Assembly: GCF_019703515.2 (NCBI RefSeq)
Contig: NC_059346.1
Coordinates: 10,190,501-10,254,500, forward strand
Origin: Myxocyprinus asiaticus
Taxonomy: Eukaryota; Chordata; Actinopteri; Cypriniformes; Catostomidae
Direction of reading: 5' to 3'
Length of the DNA stretch: 64,000 nucleotides
The translations under genes and the position numbers were made by a program. Below are positions 53,805-64,000 of the stretch, piece after piece (within the stretch, counting starts at the first letter, position 1; every line of letters begins with the position of its first letter). Below the pieces are notes generated by a model that ran no database searches, was not told the DNA's origin, and saw only the letters and a list, made by a program, of their open reading frames with translations.

Positions 53805-56800
53805 CTGAGCTTGTTGCATACATTCGGGGATTGTCTAAAACATGAAGGATATGCTTGATGCTGCCTTGGGCCACATTCACAATAATACGTGTTTGTTTGA
53901 AAATGCATTAATTTTGCTATGTTTATGCCTCTCATCAACACTAAAATGGCATTTTCCTTCACCGAAAATAGTATTCCAAAAACACTCTCCATTACTGCAT
54001 ACTTTTGATAATGATGAAGCAAAAAAATCTGATTACTGTGGATGGAGCCATAGTGTGGATTTGGCAAAAACCAGGTTTTTTTGAAGGCCAGCTGACCAGG
54101 CTAAAACCAGCAAATGAGCTTAGGCTGGTTTAAGATGTTTTTTTTTTTAAGCACAGCAGCACTAGGTTTTGGAACTGAACTTAAAAGTAAAAACGTCAGT
54201 GTTTCAACACAGGGAAAGTTTTATTAAAAATTTTAATCCAAGGCAATATTTTGCATGTCTGAATCAGTTTCATGTCAAATCTTGTTACTGTCTTATGATC
54301 GCTCCCCCTCTGTGATGTGCTGTGATATGAGTTTTCCTTATCTCGAGTCTTCTGCTTTTCACTAAAAAGTACCAAAGGACCCTTTTTTTCACTGAAGTTC
54401 CTTAGGTATTGTAAGAAACACACAGGGATAAGTGACTGAAGGTCACACTAGCCCTGGGGTGAGGGGTGGGCACTTTCAGTCAGGTTAATGTGCTCACATT
54501 ACAGTGTGATCTCTCTCTCTCTCACTCTATAGAAAAACATCCACTTGAAATGAGAGAGAGATATATAGAGTAAAGATCCAAGATACTCTCTCATGACAAA
54601 AATAGGCTATGTTCACAATGAAATACTAGCGTACTGCTTACTGAATACTCTGATAAACATTTAATCATTTCACTATACAGTATACGTTTGAATCGTATTA
54701 TGCTACACTGTTGTCACATGACCTCAACACATTGCCTGTTTAATTCAGCAAGTGGTGTCCAGTTACCATCTTGGAAATAAAAATGGTTATTTTGATCCAA
54801 TTTTGTCTAAACATGCCTTAATTTTTGGCAGATCAAATAATGAGTCAAGAAAGATAAAAATCACAGCTGAATCTGATATTGTTTTTATCACATTGGAAAT
54901 TTGTGGGATACAGTATTCCATGGAGTAAGCTCTGTTGAATAATGCTCATTGTTTGTGTGTAGATGGTCATCTGTGAATTCTATACCAAATTTGCTTACTG
55001 TGCACAGTATACATACTATGTACTGTAGCAATAATAAGAGTAGTATGTTAGTATGCTATTCCAGCTATAGTCAGCTGTCACACAACCTCAAAGACGTGTA
55101 TAATACATGCAAGAATCTATACTGTAATAAGAATATAGCTCATGAAAAATGAGACGCATGAAAGAGAGAAAGAGGTAATGAAAAAGACAGGAGGGGAAGT
55201 TTAAACAGATCAGCTTTCGGAAAAGTTCACCTTTTCACCCTTTGATCAATTACAAGATTTAGTTATGCATGCTAAAATGAAGCACAGTCACGCGCTTAGC
55301 CTTCATATACATTAAAAATTGTGCATCCACGCACATAAAATGTACTTCAGCGAATGTATCTCATATCAGATTACTTTAATCAAATGACCTGCAAACTCAG
55401 TTTAAGCCATAATTAGAAGCACGACCCATCTGGGAGAGCTATGAGTCTTTCTGTGCAAGCGCGTCTGTTAAAACATTTAACCCCTAATGGAGAGTCCCTC
55501 CATCTGGAGTTGAACCTTCCACACTAATTAAGAAAATAGCCCAATGGCTTTATGATCTGTTTGGAAAAATCTAGGGCAATTCGGGAACGAATGCACACTT
55601 CTTAGAGGCAAGGAAATGTCACACTAATAGTGGTTAACTGTATGGAAAATACACACAGGCACACGCATGCACAAACAGACCCATGAATAAAATGTCTGCC
55701 GGCACATTTGCTATTGCGCTCAATGTTGATTTTCCAAAATAAACAGGCAATCCAGAAACTCTTCTATTTCCATTCCTTCTTTTCACAACCAGCTCAGAAA
55801 GAGCTGCAGCACGCACTCAAAATCTAAACACTCCATTTCGGATCTGGTGAGGAGGTTGGGAGCTTTTTTTTGGTTAAAGTAACAGGATTTAAAAAACATC
55901 TGCACACTAAAAGCAAGAAACAAACAAAGAAAGAAAAAGTTTATTTATGAAACACTTTTCCCCTTGATGACTTCCTCAACAGTCCAGTTTTTCAGATTTA
56001 GCAAACTACAGTCACTGACAAAAAAATTACATTGGTTTTACGTAATTCAGTTATGGACATCGGTTCCACATAATGAAAATACGTTTCCTTAATATGAAAT
56101 GAAAAATGTAGGCTCTACTTAAATGTTTTGTGTTGCATAAACTCAAAGGAGTTAAGTCAATCTCACTTAAATTAGATCTGTCCAAATTACTCTACTCAAT
56201 CTAACAGTTTGCTGCTAGCTAGCAACAATAAATATTATAGATATCTTTTTGTTCAGTATGACAAGGATGGTGTTGTTGAGGGCTACTGATCCTCAATCAG
56301 TCTGTATGATGAGATCCTTCAGTCTTTGCTTCATGACAAATGCAATATACACATATTGCTCAGCAAAGTACAATGTTGTAAATAACCCATCCTCAACTTA
56401 ACCATTAGCTTCACTCTTCTCCACAAGGGTAACCTCCGAAAAATATCCACCATGACAGAAACTTCTATAAATCCCAACATAACAGAACATTAAACACTTA
56501 CAAATCTTCTACTTATTTCATTTTGTGTTGAAATACATTAAAAAACAAACAAACAAAAAAACCCCACTTAATTTCAAAATGTACTCTCCCAATCCAGTCT
56601 CATGCAAAGCATGCTGGGAAATGTAAATCCCCTGTCCTGTTTCAGAAATACTTTGATACAACAAATATTTTTCACATAGTCCCAACACAATTGGATTAAG
56701 TAAACATAGTTGGATTGTACACAATGAAATTAAGTTGAGACCAATTACTAAAGAATTGTGTTGGATTAACTCAATAAATATTAAACAAATGTATTAGGTT

Positions 56801-57050
56801 GATTTTAAGTGTACTGTTTTAGCATATTCAATAGAGCTGCTTTCCATTTTTTTGAGTATAGGTATATTTGCACCCAATGTATGGCTAAGTTTCAAACACA
56901 CACTCAGACACAAATGCACACTTTCCATGTCACTCCTCACCCCTCTCGACTCTCTCATGAATTAGGCATTTGTAACCCGGCACGCTGTTTAAAACCTCTC
57001 ATTTAATAGCAAATCGACCATGGGCTACTGTAAAATAGTTTCTGGAACGG
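53805..57050. other. Intergenic sequence without a gene
   Basis: CTGACCAGGCTAAAACCAGC with TTAGGCTGGTTTAAG (54090-54132) is a fragment of a CTGGTTTA-type repeat also seen at 28885-28960. 56020-56810 carries a GTTGGATTAACTCAATAAAT-type repeat resembling 12745-12890. 55230-55560 is unique sequence. Confidence 0.45.
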
Positions 57051-57059
57051 TGCTGTTAT

Positions 57060-57330
57060 AAAACCCTCGATCGTGAATAAATTCACACCCAATCTGACCA
57101 CCTTTTCACCGATGGAGAAACACAGCGAGCAGTCAGAGCTAAATTAAAACATCCCCTTTATTACACCCTGAAATCGAGCGTGACAGCAGCATAATATGGA
57201 TGATTCATTAGCTGACGTCGCTAATGCTAATCACAGCCGTGCAGAGCAGAGGGAGACACCGCTGAGTCATATGAACTGATGCTTATCTCAGCCCATGGAT
57301 TTGGATGAGTTGTTTTTGGACACTGGCCCC
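57060..57330. other. Candidate conserved non-coding element
   Basis: Non-repetitive block with GATGATTCATTAGCTGACGT, CGCTAATGCTAATCACAGCC and CGATCGTGAATAAATTCAC. TAAT cores, a CRE-like TGACGTC and balanced composition contrast with the flanks. Confidence 0.25.
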
Positions 57331-57479
57331 AGAACAGTGCTAATTGCAAGAGTCCTGGTTTAGCACTGACTGCATTAGTTACTTATCTGAAGTTAGTCGT
57401 GCAGCAGTGGTTTTGGCTTGGGCTTTTCTGGGAAACTGGTCCTAAATCAGTGCTTTTTTTAAAACCAAAAAAAGTTTTG

Positions 57480-57930
57480 TCCTGCTATCCACCCTTAATA
57501 TTATATTATTTGAATTAGTGTTTCAAATCCATCATAAATTACTAATTACTTCTCTAAAATTGCAATCAGATTAATGACTTTACTAATTACTTCATCAATA
57601 AGGTAATCTCATTGCTTATTACTTTTAAGTTGCTTTCTAAAACATTTTTTCTGTTCAGCGAATTCAAAATAATGTCTATATTTAATCCTAATAAAGGGTC
57701 CAAGCTCACAGAAACACAAACAGACTTACATATGAACATAATTCATGTTTTACTCTATAAATATATGTAACCCAATTAATGTACATACGCATTTAACTTC
57801 CTTGAAAGTAACTGTAATCTGATTACAAGAATTTAAAATGTAATGCTTTACACTACTTTTGTACTTAAAAAGTAATCAGCAACTATTTACTTGGTAATCA
57901 GATAACACTCAACACTGTCAAAATATTAGT
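57480..57930. mobile_element. Repeat with TTACTTTTAAGT / GTAATCTGATTACA motifs
   Basis: GTAACTGTAATCTGATTACA, AATGCTTTACACTACTTTTG and AAAAAGTAATCAGCAAC are motifs of a widespread fish transposon whose ends contain GTAATC runs. Inverted counterparts at 57555-57640 suggest both ends are present. Limits uncertain. Confidence 0.55.
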
Positions 57931-58419
57931 ACATTGAAAATAGCATGCCAAATGTTGGTACGGATGGTATACTTTTTCTGGTGGATTTTCAAAGCATGCA
58001 TCTGTGCATGCTTTTTGGCTAATATTGGCCACAATCTGTTGCACAACAGAAGAGGGAGAGTTTGTGGTGGTCTAATAAAAATTTTTTTAATTGATGACAA
58101 ATGCATAAAAAAATAAAATAAAAAAAGGGGCAAAGAATGCAAGGCTGAATCTGCCACAGAAGTTTTTAAACATCTTATCCTAAATGTTAAAACTGAATTT
58201 TAAGGTAATGAATTTAACTAGATATTAATGTTCTAATACTGCAACATTGTCTTACTTCACACTCAACGGACCTTCCCAAGCAGCAGAGAGCCTACTTTTG
58301 GTGCTTAGTATAATGCAAATTGGTACACAGTTTAGCTGAAGTGCTGACTACATTATCCTCTAGAGAGAAACCTTTTATATCTATGTAAAATGTAAAAAGG
58401 TGTTCCTGAAGTTCAACTG

Positions 58420-58556
58420 GTAGTCAATATATACCAGGTGATTGGGCCAGATAGATTGGGGGTGCAAAGGGCACACAGCAGGTACTGATAAAATGTATAC
58501 CTTTAAAGCAATTTAAGTTACTTTGGATAAAAGCATCTGCCAAGTGCATATATCTT
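58420..58556 (+). mobile_element. Degenerate SINE with TTTGGATAAAAGCATCTGCC tail
   Basis: ACTTTGGATAAAAGCATCTG then CCAAGTGCATAT is the SINE tail also seen at 3750 and 14260. The tRNA-like head is no longer recognisable. Confidence 0.55.
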
Positions 58557-58594
58557 AAATGGCATCTGTGGATATTAGAAAACATGTAAAAGCA

Positions 58595-58804
58595 CTAGCA
58601 TTGATCAAAGTGTCTTATTGTGTCCTTTGTGTATTCCAGTGTCCATCTGCCCAAGGTCAATCGTAAGGCCATAAAAGTCTGTCCCACATAAGAGGGGCAT
58701 TGAGAGTCAGTGAGGCAGAAGTAGCGGCCAGTGTGTGTGTCCTCTTTGTTGAGTGACTGCACTTCTGTATCGACCTTTGACCTCCAGAACCTTCTAGAAC
58801 CCAA
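58595..58804 (-). CDS. Unrecognised open frame
   Basis: A 69-codon minus-strand frame with non-repetitive, codon-like composition, containing SLNKEDTHTGRYFCLTDSQC. The T-G-R-Y-F-C string recalls the F-strand of an Ig domain, but the rest does not fit one, and a DTHT run overlaps a short CA tract. No splice partners found. Could be a relic of a mobile-element gene or chance. Confidence 0.15.
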   Translation of the reverse strand: MGSRRFWRSKVDTEVQSLNKEDTHTGRYFCLTDSQCPSYVGQTFMALRLTLGRWTLEYTKDTIRHFDQC

Positions 58805-58959
58805 TTATTCATGGGGTCATGATGGGCGACCTTCACTTGAAATTAGCCTGCTGTTACGCTGACCCTCACTTCACTAAGGGCTCTAAAAATAGACAAAAAG
58901 GAAGGGAAAAAAAGAAAAAAAGAAACTGTGGTTATGATAAATATGTATATTTACTTGCG

Positions 58960-59160
58960 CAGTAACACAGCGAGAGCTGCATTCATTAGAGTGGGTTGTG
59001 GCCGTGCCGTAATTTTAGTCGATATAAGCTCGACTGAGATAATGCCGTGGGTTGCTTTTGTTATTTCTTCAACTATGCCAATGTGTGGGGAAAGAACCAT
59101 GAAATACCCTCCACCTGCTGCTGGGCCTGGCAAGAAATTAATAACCCGCCAACAGAGAGC
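58960..59160. other. Candidate conserved non-coding element
   Basis: Unique GC-balanced block: GTAATTTTAGTCGATATAAG, CTCGACTGAGATAATGCCGT, CAAGAAATTAATAACCCGCC. Overlapping open frames on both strands are short and have no motifs. Confidence 0.25.
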
Positions 59161-59538
59161 GTGGAGATGCTCTCACACACACAAATACACACACTATGAC
59201 TAGACAGTGTGTGGGAGGACGGTCTCTCTGAGACGGCAGACCGAGATTCATTGTCGAGAATCTTTTGTGCTACAATAGTTTTACTCATGCGGCACATTTT
59301 TGGCAAGAGTTTCATCTTTAAAAGATGAGTTATCTTTAAAAATCTGGTATGTTTATGTTAAACAAGGTCACCCAAGCATAGGCCTGAGGCAATTACTAAA
59401 TAATTGTCTGATCGCGGTTATTTGAGATAACTGAGATTAGTGTGCACTTCAAATACCAATCACATTCTACAGTCCAAATGAGGGAAACTTAAGCGAATAT
59501 ATATATGCCATTAATGGCACGTTTGTGTGTCAAAGTTA

Positions 59539-59562
59539 CACACACACACACACACACACACA
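59539..59562. repeat. (CA)n microsatellite
   Basis: About 24 bp of CA dinucleotides just left of the TGTGGGGAC-ended element. Confidence 0.93.
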
Positions 59563-59586
59563 TACATATAACATGTTTTTTATCAT

Positions 59587-59806
59587 TGTGGGGACTCTCC
59601 ATAGACTTCTATGCATTTTATGGATTTTATACAGATCTAATGATAATTTCTATCCCCTACCCCTAAACCTAACCCTCACAGAAACCTTTTTGCATTTACA
59701 TAAAAAAATTAATAAAAAATGTTTAGTATGTTTAATATGCCATTTTCCTCAGGTTTTCTCAGGTTTTACTATCCTTGTGGGGACATTCGGTCCCCACAAT
59801 GTAGTA
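59587..59806. mobile_element. Short element with TTGTGGGGAC ends
   Basis: TTGTGGGGACTCTCCATAGA at the left faces CGGTCCCCACAATG at the right; an inner TCCTTGTGGGGACATT also occurs. Centre has CCCTAAACCTAACCCTCACA. About 220 bp, a repeat type common in fish introns. Confidence 0.75.
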
Positions 59807-59817
59807 AAAACATGGTC

Positions 59818-59824
59818 ACACACA

Positions 59825-59860
<36 letters not shown>
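59818..59860. repeat. (CA)n microsatellite
   Basis: CA dinucleotides with one ATA interruption, at the left edge of the triplicated block. Confidence 0.95.
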
Positions 59861-59861
<1 letters not shown>

Positions 59862-60460
59862 CACTGTTACTCCAGTAAGTGCTCCAGTAAAACAGCTCAT
59901 GCCTCGCTATCCTCCGTTGCTAGTTCTAAAGTGCCATTTTCGAACTAGCAACGAAGGCTTGAGCTGTATCAGAGCAAGACACTGAATCCGTGGCAGAAGA
60001 AAGTAGTTCCACTCACAAGAGCATTTTAGGGAGGAAAACTAGAAAATGTCTTGAGATAAAACCCTGGACGATGTCTTAAGGTGTGGTAACTGTGGTATAA
60101 GTGGAATAATTGACTCCGTCCCGTTGAATTATTGAAAAATAATGCACACCTGATACCTGTTGAATGCTTGATTCTGATTGGCTGAAGGACGTTCTTAGGT
60201 GTGCAATTATTTTTCAAGTAAACACACGGCTATGAAGTAGTACCAGGTCTTCCATATCACTATGCCAAATTATTTCAGTTATTTCAAAGAGTCCTACAGG
60301 CTACCACAACAAAATAACCATTTAAAACAAAGCCAGTGGTTAAGTACATCGGATAAGAATGACAATGTTAATAATATCCTACATTTATTTACATTTCGAT
60401 TGAAAAGCGTCCTTGGGCTCCCTCTCTTTCTCTCTCTCTTTTTCACTCTCGTCTCACCCA

Positions 60461-60462
60461 CC

Positions 60463-60517
<55 letters not shown>
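60461..60517. repeat. (CA)n microsatellite
   Basis: 57 bp of uninterrupted CA dinucleotides. Confidence 0.97.
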
Positions 60518-60518
<1 letters not shown>

Positions 60519-60652
60519 GTACATGCTACCACAGCAAAATAACAATATAAACAAAGATATTGGTTACAGTAAATCAGTTAAGAATGTCAATGTCTATAAT
60601 ATTCTATATTTATTTCAATTTCGGTTGAAAAGATCTCTCGTTTCCCCTGCAC

Positions 60653-60727
60653 TTACACACACTCACACACATACATGTGCACGTGCATGTACACGTGCAT
60701 GTACACACACACATACACACACACACA

Positions 60728-60790
<63 letters not shown>
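60653..60790. repeat. (CA)n compound microsatellite with CATGTACACGTG units
   Basis: CA repeats with an inner block of alternating purine-pyrimidine ACATGTGCACGTGCATGTAC. Long open frames on both strands here are artefacts. Confidence 0.96.
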
Positions 60791-60793
<3 letters not shown>

Positions 60794-61796
60794 GACATGT
60801 GTCACGAACAACAAATAGAGCTGCACCCCCATGACTTGACCAATACAACAGTTTCTATTATCCCAATAACTGATGTGAAACTTTTTATGTTTCAATATAT
60901 TTCGCCCTAATCTGCCTCACATAGCTATAGTGGAAAACACCACGCTGCCCCTCCCCCTCTCTTTCACTCACACTCACACACACACACACACACTACCTTG
61001 TTACTTCAATGCTGAAAAGCAGCGCATCCTCCATTGCTAGTTCTAAAGTGATGTTTTCGAACTAGCAACGAAGGCTTGAGCTGTATCAGAGGTAGATACA
61101 CTTGATCAGTACGGCAGCTTCTATATTATCTGAAATATCTGTGGGAAACACCCTTGTGCTCCACCTCTCCCTCTCTTAAGCTCTCACACACACACGTGGA
61201 CACACATCCAGTACATATACGCATTATGCACACACTTACTCGCACACTTAGCGAAAAACAGAGCCGTCATGTCAGCGCACACCTGCATCTCAGCAGGGTT
61301 GAAAACAGTTGTGAAGGTTTACATCGGAACATCGCTGCTACTGCGAAATGCTTAAACTTACATCTTGGCGATTTTGAAGCGGTGGTACTTCTGACGAGAG
61401 CTGCAACAAATAAAGGTAATCCCACAGGCGATCTCTCTCAGTTTCTGAGCTTCTCTCTTTCGATCCCTCAAAAACAAACTCACACGCAGTTACTCCAGTA
61501 CTTACTTGTTACTCCAGTAAGTGCAGTAAAGCAGCGCATGCCTTCGCTATCCTCCCTTGCTAGTTCTAAAGTGATGTTTTCAAACTAGCAATGAAGGCTT
61601 GAGCTATATCAGAGCAGGACGCTGAATCCGTGGCGGAAGAAAGTAGTTCCACTCACAAGAGCGTTTTAGGGACGAAAATCTGCAAATGTCTTGAGATAAA
61701 ACCCTGAATGATGTCTTAAGCTGTGGTAGCCATAGTATAAGCGGAATAACTGACTATTATTCCTTCCTAATTCAACGGTCCGTAGTCAATTATTCC

Positions 61797-61856
61797 TTAC
61801 ATAATATAATATAATATAATATAATATAATATAATATAATATAATAAAATATAATA
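61797..61856. repeat. (ATAAT)n pentanucleotide microsatellite
   Basis: About 11 units of ATAAT, the last ones with substitutions. Confidence 0.95.
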
Positions 61857-62099
61857 GCTATTCAGGTTGCCTGGTTCCAAGAATCAACATTGCAAATGTA
61901 AAATAGACCAAGACTAAAGTCGATCAAAAAGAGAGATATTTGGAAATATTTTCATATTTAAAATATTATTTTTCATGTCATTCATTCAAGTTTTTAAAGT
62001 CTTAAAGGAAATGATGTATCCCTATTTTATTAAATGATTCCAAGTTAAATATGAATAAATGACTTTATGTGAAATACACATACACCTTAAGAAGTATGA

Positions 62100-62203
62100 C
62101 AATTAATTGTAAAAGTCCTAAAAAAGACAATTGTCATAATCGCAATTTTTTTTTTTTTTTTTTGACAATTATCGTCATCCAATTGTCATAATTGTGACAG
62201 CCC
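62100..62203. mobile_element. Right end of a hAT-like element
   Basis: Reversed, it reads TAGGGCTGTCACAATTATGA then CAATTGGATGACGATAATTG, a TAGGGCTGTCA end as in the element at 38448. A T run (62148-62163) interrupts it. The left end was not found. Confidence 0.55.
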
Positions 62204-62205
62204 TA

Positions 62206-64000
62206 CCCAAGCAGGTAGTTGTGTTTTGTTCCTGCGTGTTCTTATTGTATTTGAGCTTTACAGGAAAATAAACATGAAACAGCATTCACATCACAGCATT
62301 CTCATCATTGTATGAATTAGATCAGGAAAATTTGTCTCTTTATATTACAGGTGCTTTCAAAATGAGAAGGTTTGGTGACGTCAGTCGGAAAAGAGAATCA
62401 TTTTTGAGGTGAAGCAAGTTATTACATTTTAAAAACATACTTTTTTTTCCTTTGTGATAATGTGCATTGATGAATTGTGCACAGTAACACCAGTAATGTG
62501 TATTAAGAAAATAAATAAGGTCAATTTTGATGCCATGTTGATTTTAAAATCACGTGTGCATGTGTTTTTGTCTATTATAACTGTACATAGTAATGAGTGT
62601 TTAGTGTGTTTGTAAGTTGATGGTGATGCATTATAAAGCATGTCAGAGGATCTGTGGCTTTTGAGAGTGGGTAGAAAGATTTTAGGTGCCTTTGCTCGGA
62701 GAGTATGTGTGTGTCTGTGTTGTGTTTATATAAGTGGGAGGATCGCAAAGTAATGCTCCGACTTCATTTCAAGCCATTTCACAACAAACCCCAGGGCTGT
62801 GCAAGATGTTATTTAAAAAAAAAAAAAGTAAAAACCAAACAAATCCCATGTTCGGAGACGCCCACTGACAAAAACAGCTGCTCGCAAGCCCTGGATTCAG
62901 CTTTGCCCCCACCAAACAAACTTTCTCTCTTTGTCTCGAGGGTACAGAATTAAGTGTTCTTGTACGTATATCCATTTCTCTCCTGTAAGGACGCCCAGGG
63001 TGAAGTTCTCATATTGCGAGGAATGAGATAGACAAAAAAGAAATTACAATGTAAAATTTGTTGTCTTGACATTTCATATGGGCAAACTTTGCCACCCAGA
63101 ATTACCGACATTATTCTCAAGCATCCATGTCACAATGGGTGTAATTTTATTCTGTTTTATCTTGCATCTTTTCAGCACTTAAAAGAGAAAAATGAAAGAG
63201 ACAGAACAAAAAGCAACAGATGGCGACTTTGTGTGGTGCATGAAAAACAACATTAAGTAATTTGGTTGATTTTCAATTGTTTATAAATCAGCTGGTCTTG
63301 CATTCCACACTCGGCTCTGCGATAAAACAATCAGCTCTAACTCTCTCACAATTTTCAGATTTTGACAGTAGAATAAATAATATTCTGCTAACAATGTTTC
63401 AGTTTTTCCCCCCCCATAAGCACCATGGAGGTCTACAGATGTCCACACAAGGTGAGAAAGGAGAGCTTGTGGGTCGGTTTTCCGAAGGTTACTGATATCT
63501 AAGAGACTGTAGAAACAGGAATATTTTAGAGGAGTTATATTCATGAGGTATGAATAATAGAATGTGCATATCCATTTCAAATAAGCGCATACTAACATGC
63601 TTTATTGACCATTCAGAATGTGATGGCTCACCCTCACACACACAGACACGCAGAGGTGAGGTAAGGTTGAGGTGAGCTCGGCCTCCGTCCCAGAAGAAAA
63701 GTAGAGCTTCTACACACTATAATGAGGAAAAACTAGGGTATCCAACACACCTGATTACTACCTTCTCTAATGCACCTTATTATACCTTTTCACTCTATAA
63801 TAAAACACATCATCATAATAGCAACATCATTGACTCTAATTATGGTATAATGCCAAAAAGCCTTTGGTAAAAGCCTCACATACTGGTTCTAATTTCAGTA
63901 ATTTTCTGCAGATGGCTGGTTTTCTCAAATTAATCAAAATTTCTTTTTAAACATCAGGTAAATACTTTGATGGCGGTCTGTCGGGTCGGGCATTAATAGT
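62206..64000. other. Intergenic sequence to the window edge, partly unique
   Basis: No gene recognised. 63170-63410 is unique (CAGATGGCGACTTTGTGTGG, TCAGCTGGTCTTGCATTCCA) and could be conserved non-coding DNA. CACACACAGACACGC near 63640 is a short CA tract. Confidence 0.4.

Larger units (their letters stand above)
59865..61770. repeat. Segmental triplication with a conserved hairpin, interspersed with CA arrays
   Basis: Three units carry GCTAGTTCTAAAGTG and, 12 bases on, GAACTAGCAACGAAGGCTTG: about 59915-60080, 61030-61100 and 61550-61730. The first forms a 12-bp perfect stem, CGTTGCTAGTTC with GAACTAGCAACG. A second duplicated part, GCTACCACARCAAAATAAC to TTGAAAAGMG, occurs at 60300 and 60528. 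Units 1 and 3 share about 200 bp, including GAAAGTAGTTCCACTCACAA and TGTCTTGAGATAAAACCCTG. Confidence 0.85.

Noticed and set aside
60262..60834. 190-codon plus-strand frame and several Cys-Val frames on the other strand
   Set aside because: Produced by (CA)n arrays; no composition or motif of a real protein outside the repeat.
63424..63460. ATGGAGGTCTACAGATG followed by AAG/GTGAGA, like a first coding exon
   Set aside because: Only about 27 bp of frame, no signal peptide and no exon to join; not enough to call a gene.

Overview
This window looks like nuclear DNA from a teleost fish, probably a cyprinid. It has a vertebrate exon-intron gene with GT-AG introns, low coding density, many CA/TA/GA microsatellites, two Tc1-like transposons, tRNA-derived SINEs, and many copies of short TTAA-flanked elements ending in the AGGGATAGTTCACCC type of terminus that is very common in carp-like fishes. 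No bacterial, viral or CRISPR-like content was seen.

The only protein gene I can assemble with confidence is a class 4 semaphorin on the minus strand, running from the start codon at 40034 to the stop at 9107. Fourteen coding exons join in a continuous frame, with every junction phase matching, into a predicted 863-residue protein: signal peptide, sema domain, PSI domain, one Ig-like domain, one transmembrane helix and a cytoplasmic tail of about 169 residues ending in the PDZ ligand ESSV. The order of parts and the PEESSV terminus point to SEMA4C. Introns hold almost all the remaining sequence between 9 and 40 kb and are heavily invaded by transposons. The 11.4-kb intron 1 holds most of the tandem and nested repeats.

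Region by region: 1-2.56 kb is a composite of nested repeats, including an LTR with a primer-binding site. 2.6-9.1 kb is the region downstream of sema4c, with a SINE, foldback elements and probably the 3' UTR. 9.1-40.1 kb is sema4c. 40.1-64 kb is upstream or intergenic sequence without a recognisable gene. It holds a GC-rich degenerate tandem block (42.0-43.1 kb), a 20-bp minisatellite (46.7-47.4 kb), a GACA/GATA array (49.4-49.7 kb), a hAT-like element (52.9-53.8 kb), a triplicated hairpin-bearing unit among CA repeats (59.9-61.8 kb), and several non-repetitive blocks that read like conserved non-coding DNA.

The most informative structures are precise nested insertions whose target-site duplications (TSDs) are readable by eye: a SINE (10-bp TSD) and a solo LTR (5-bp TSD) inside a Tc1 copy, hAT-like elements with 8-bp TSDs inside other repeats, an element with a 9-bp TSD, and TTAA elements inside one another. 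I did not find a convincing new molecular system. The least explained sequence is the GC-rich block at 42.0-43.1 kb. All family names for repeats rest on ends, TSD lengths and remembered motifs, without a database search.
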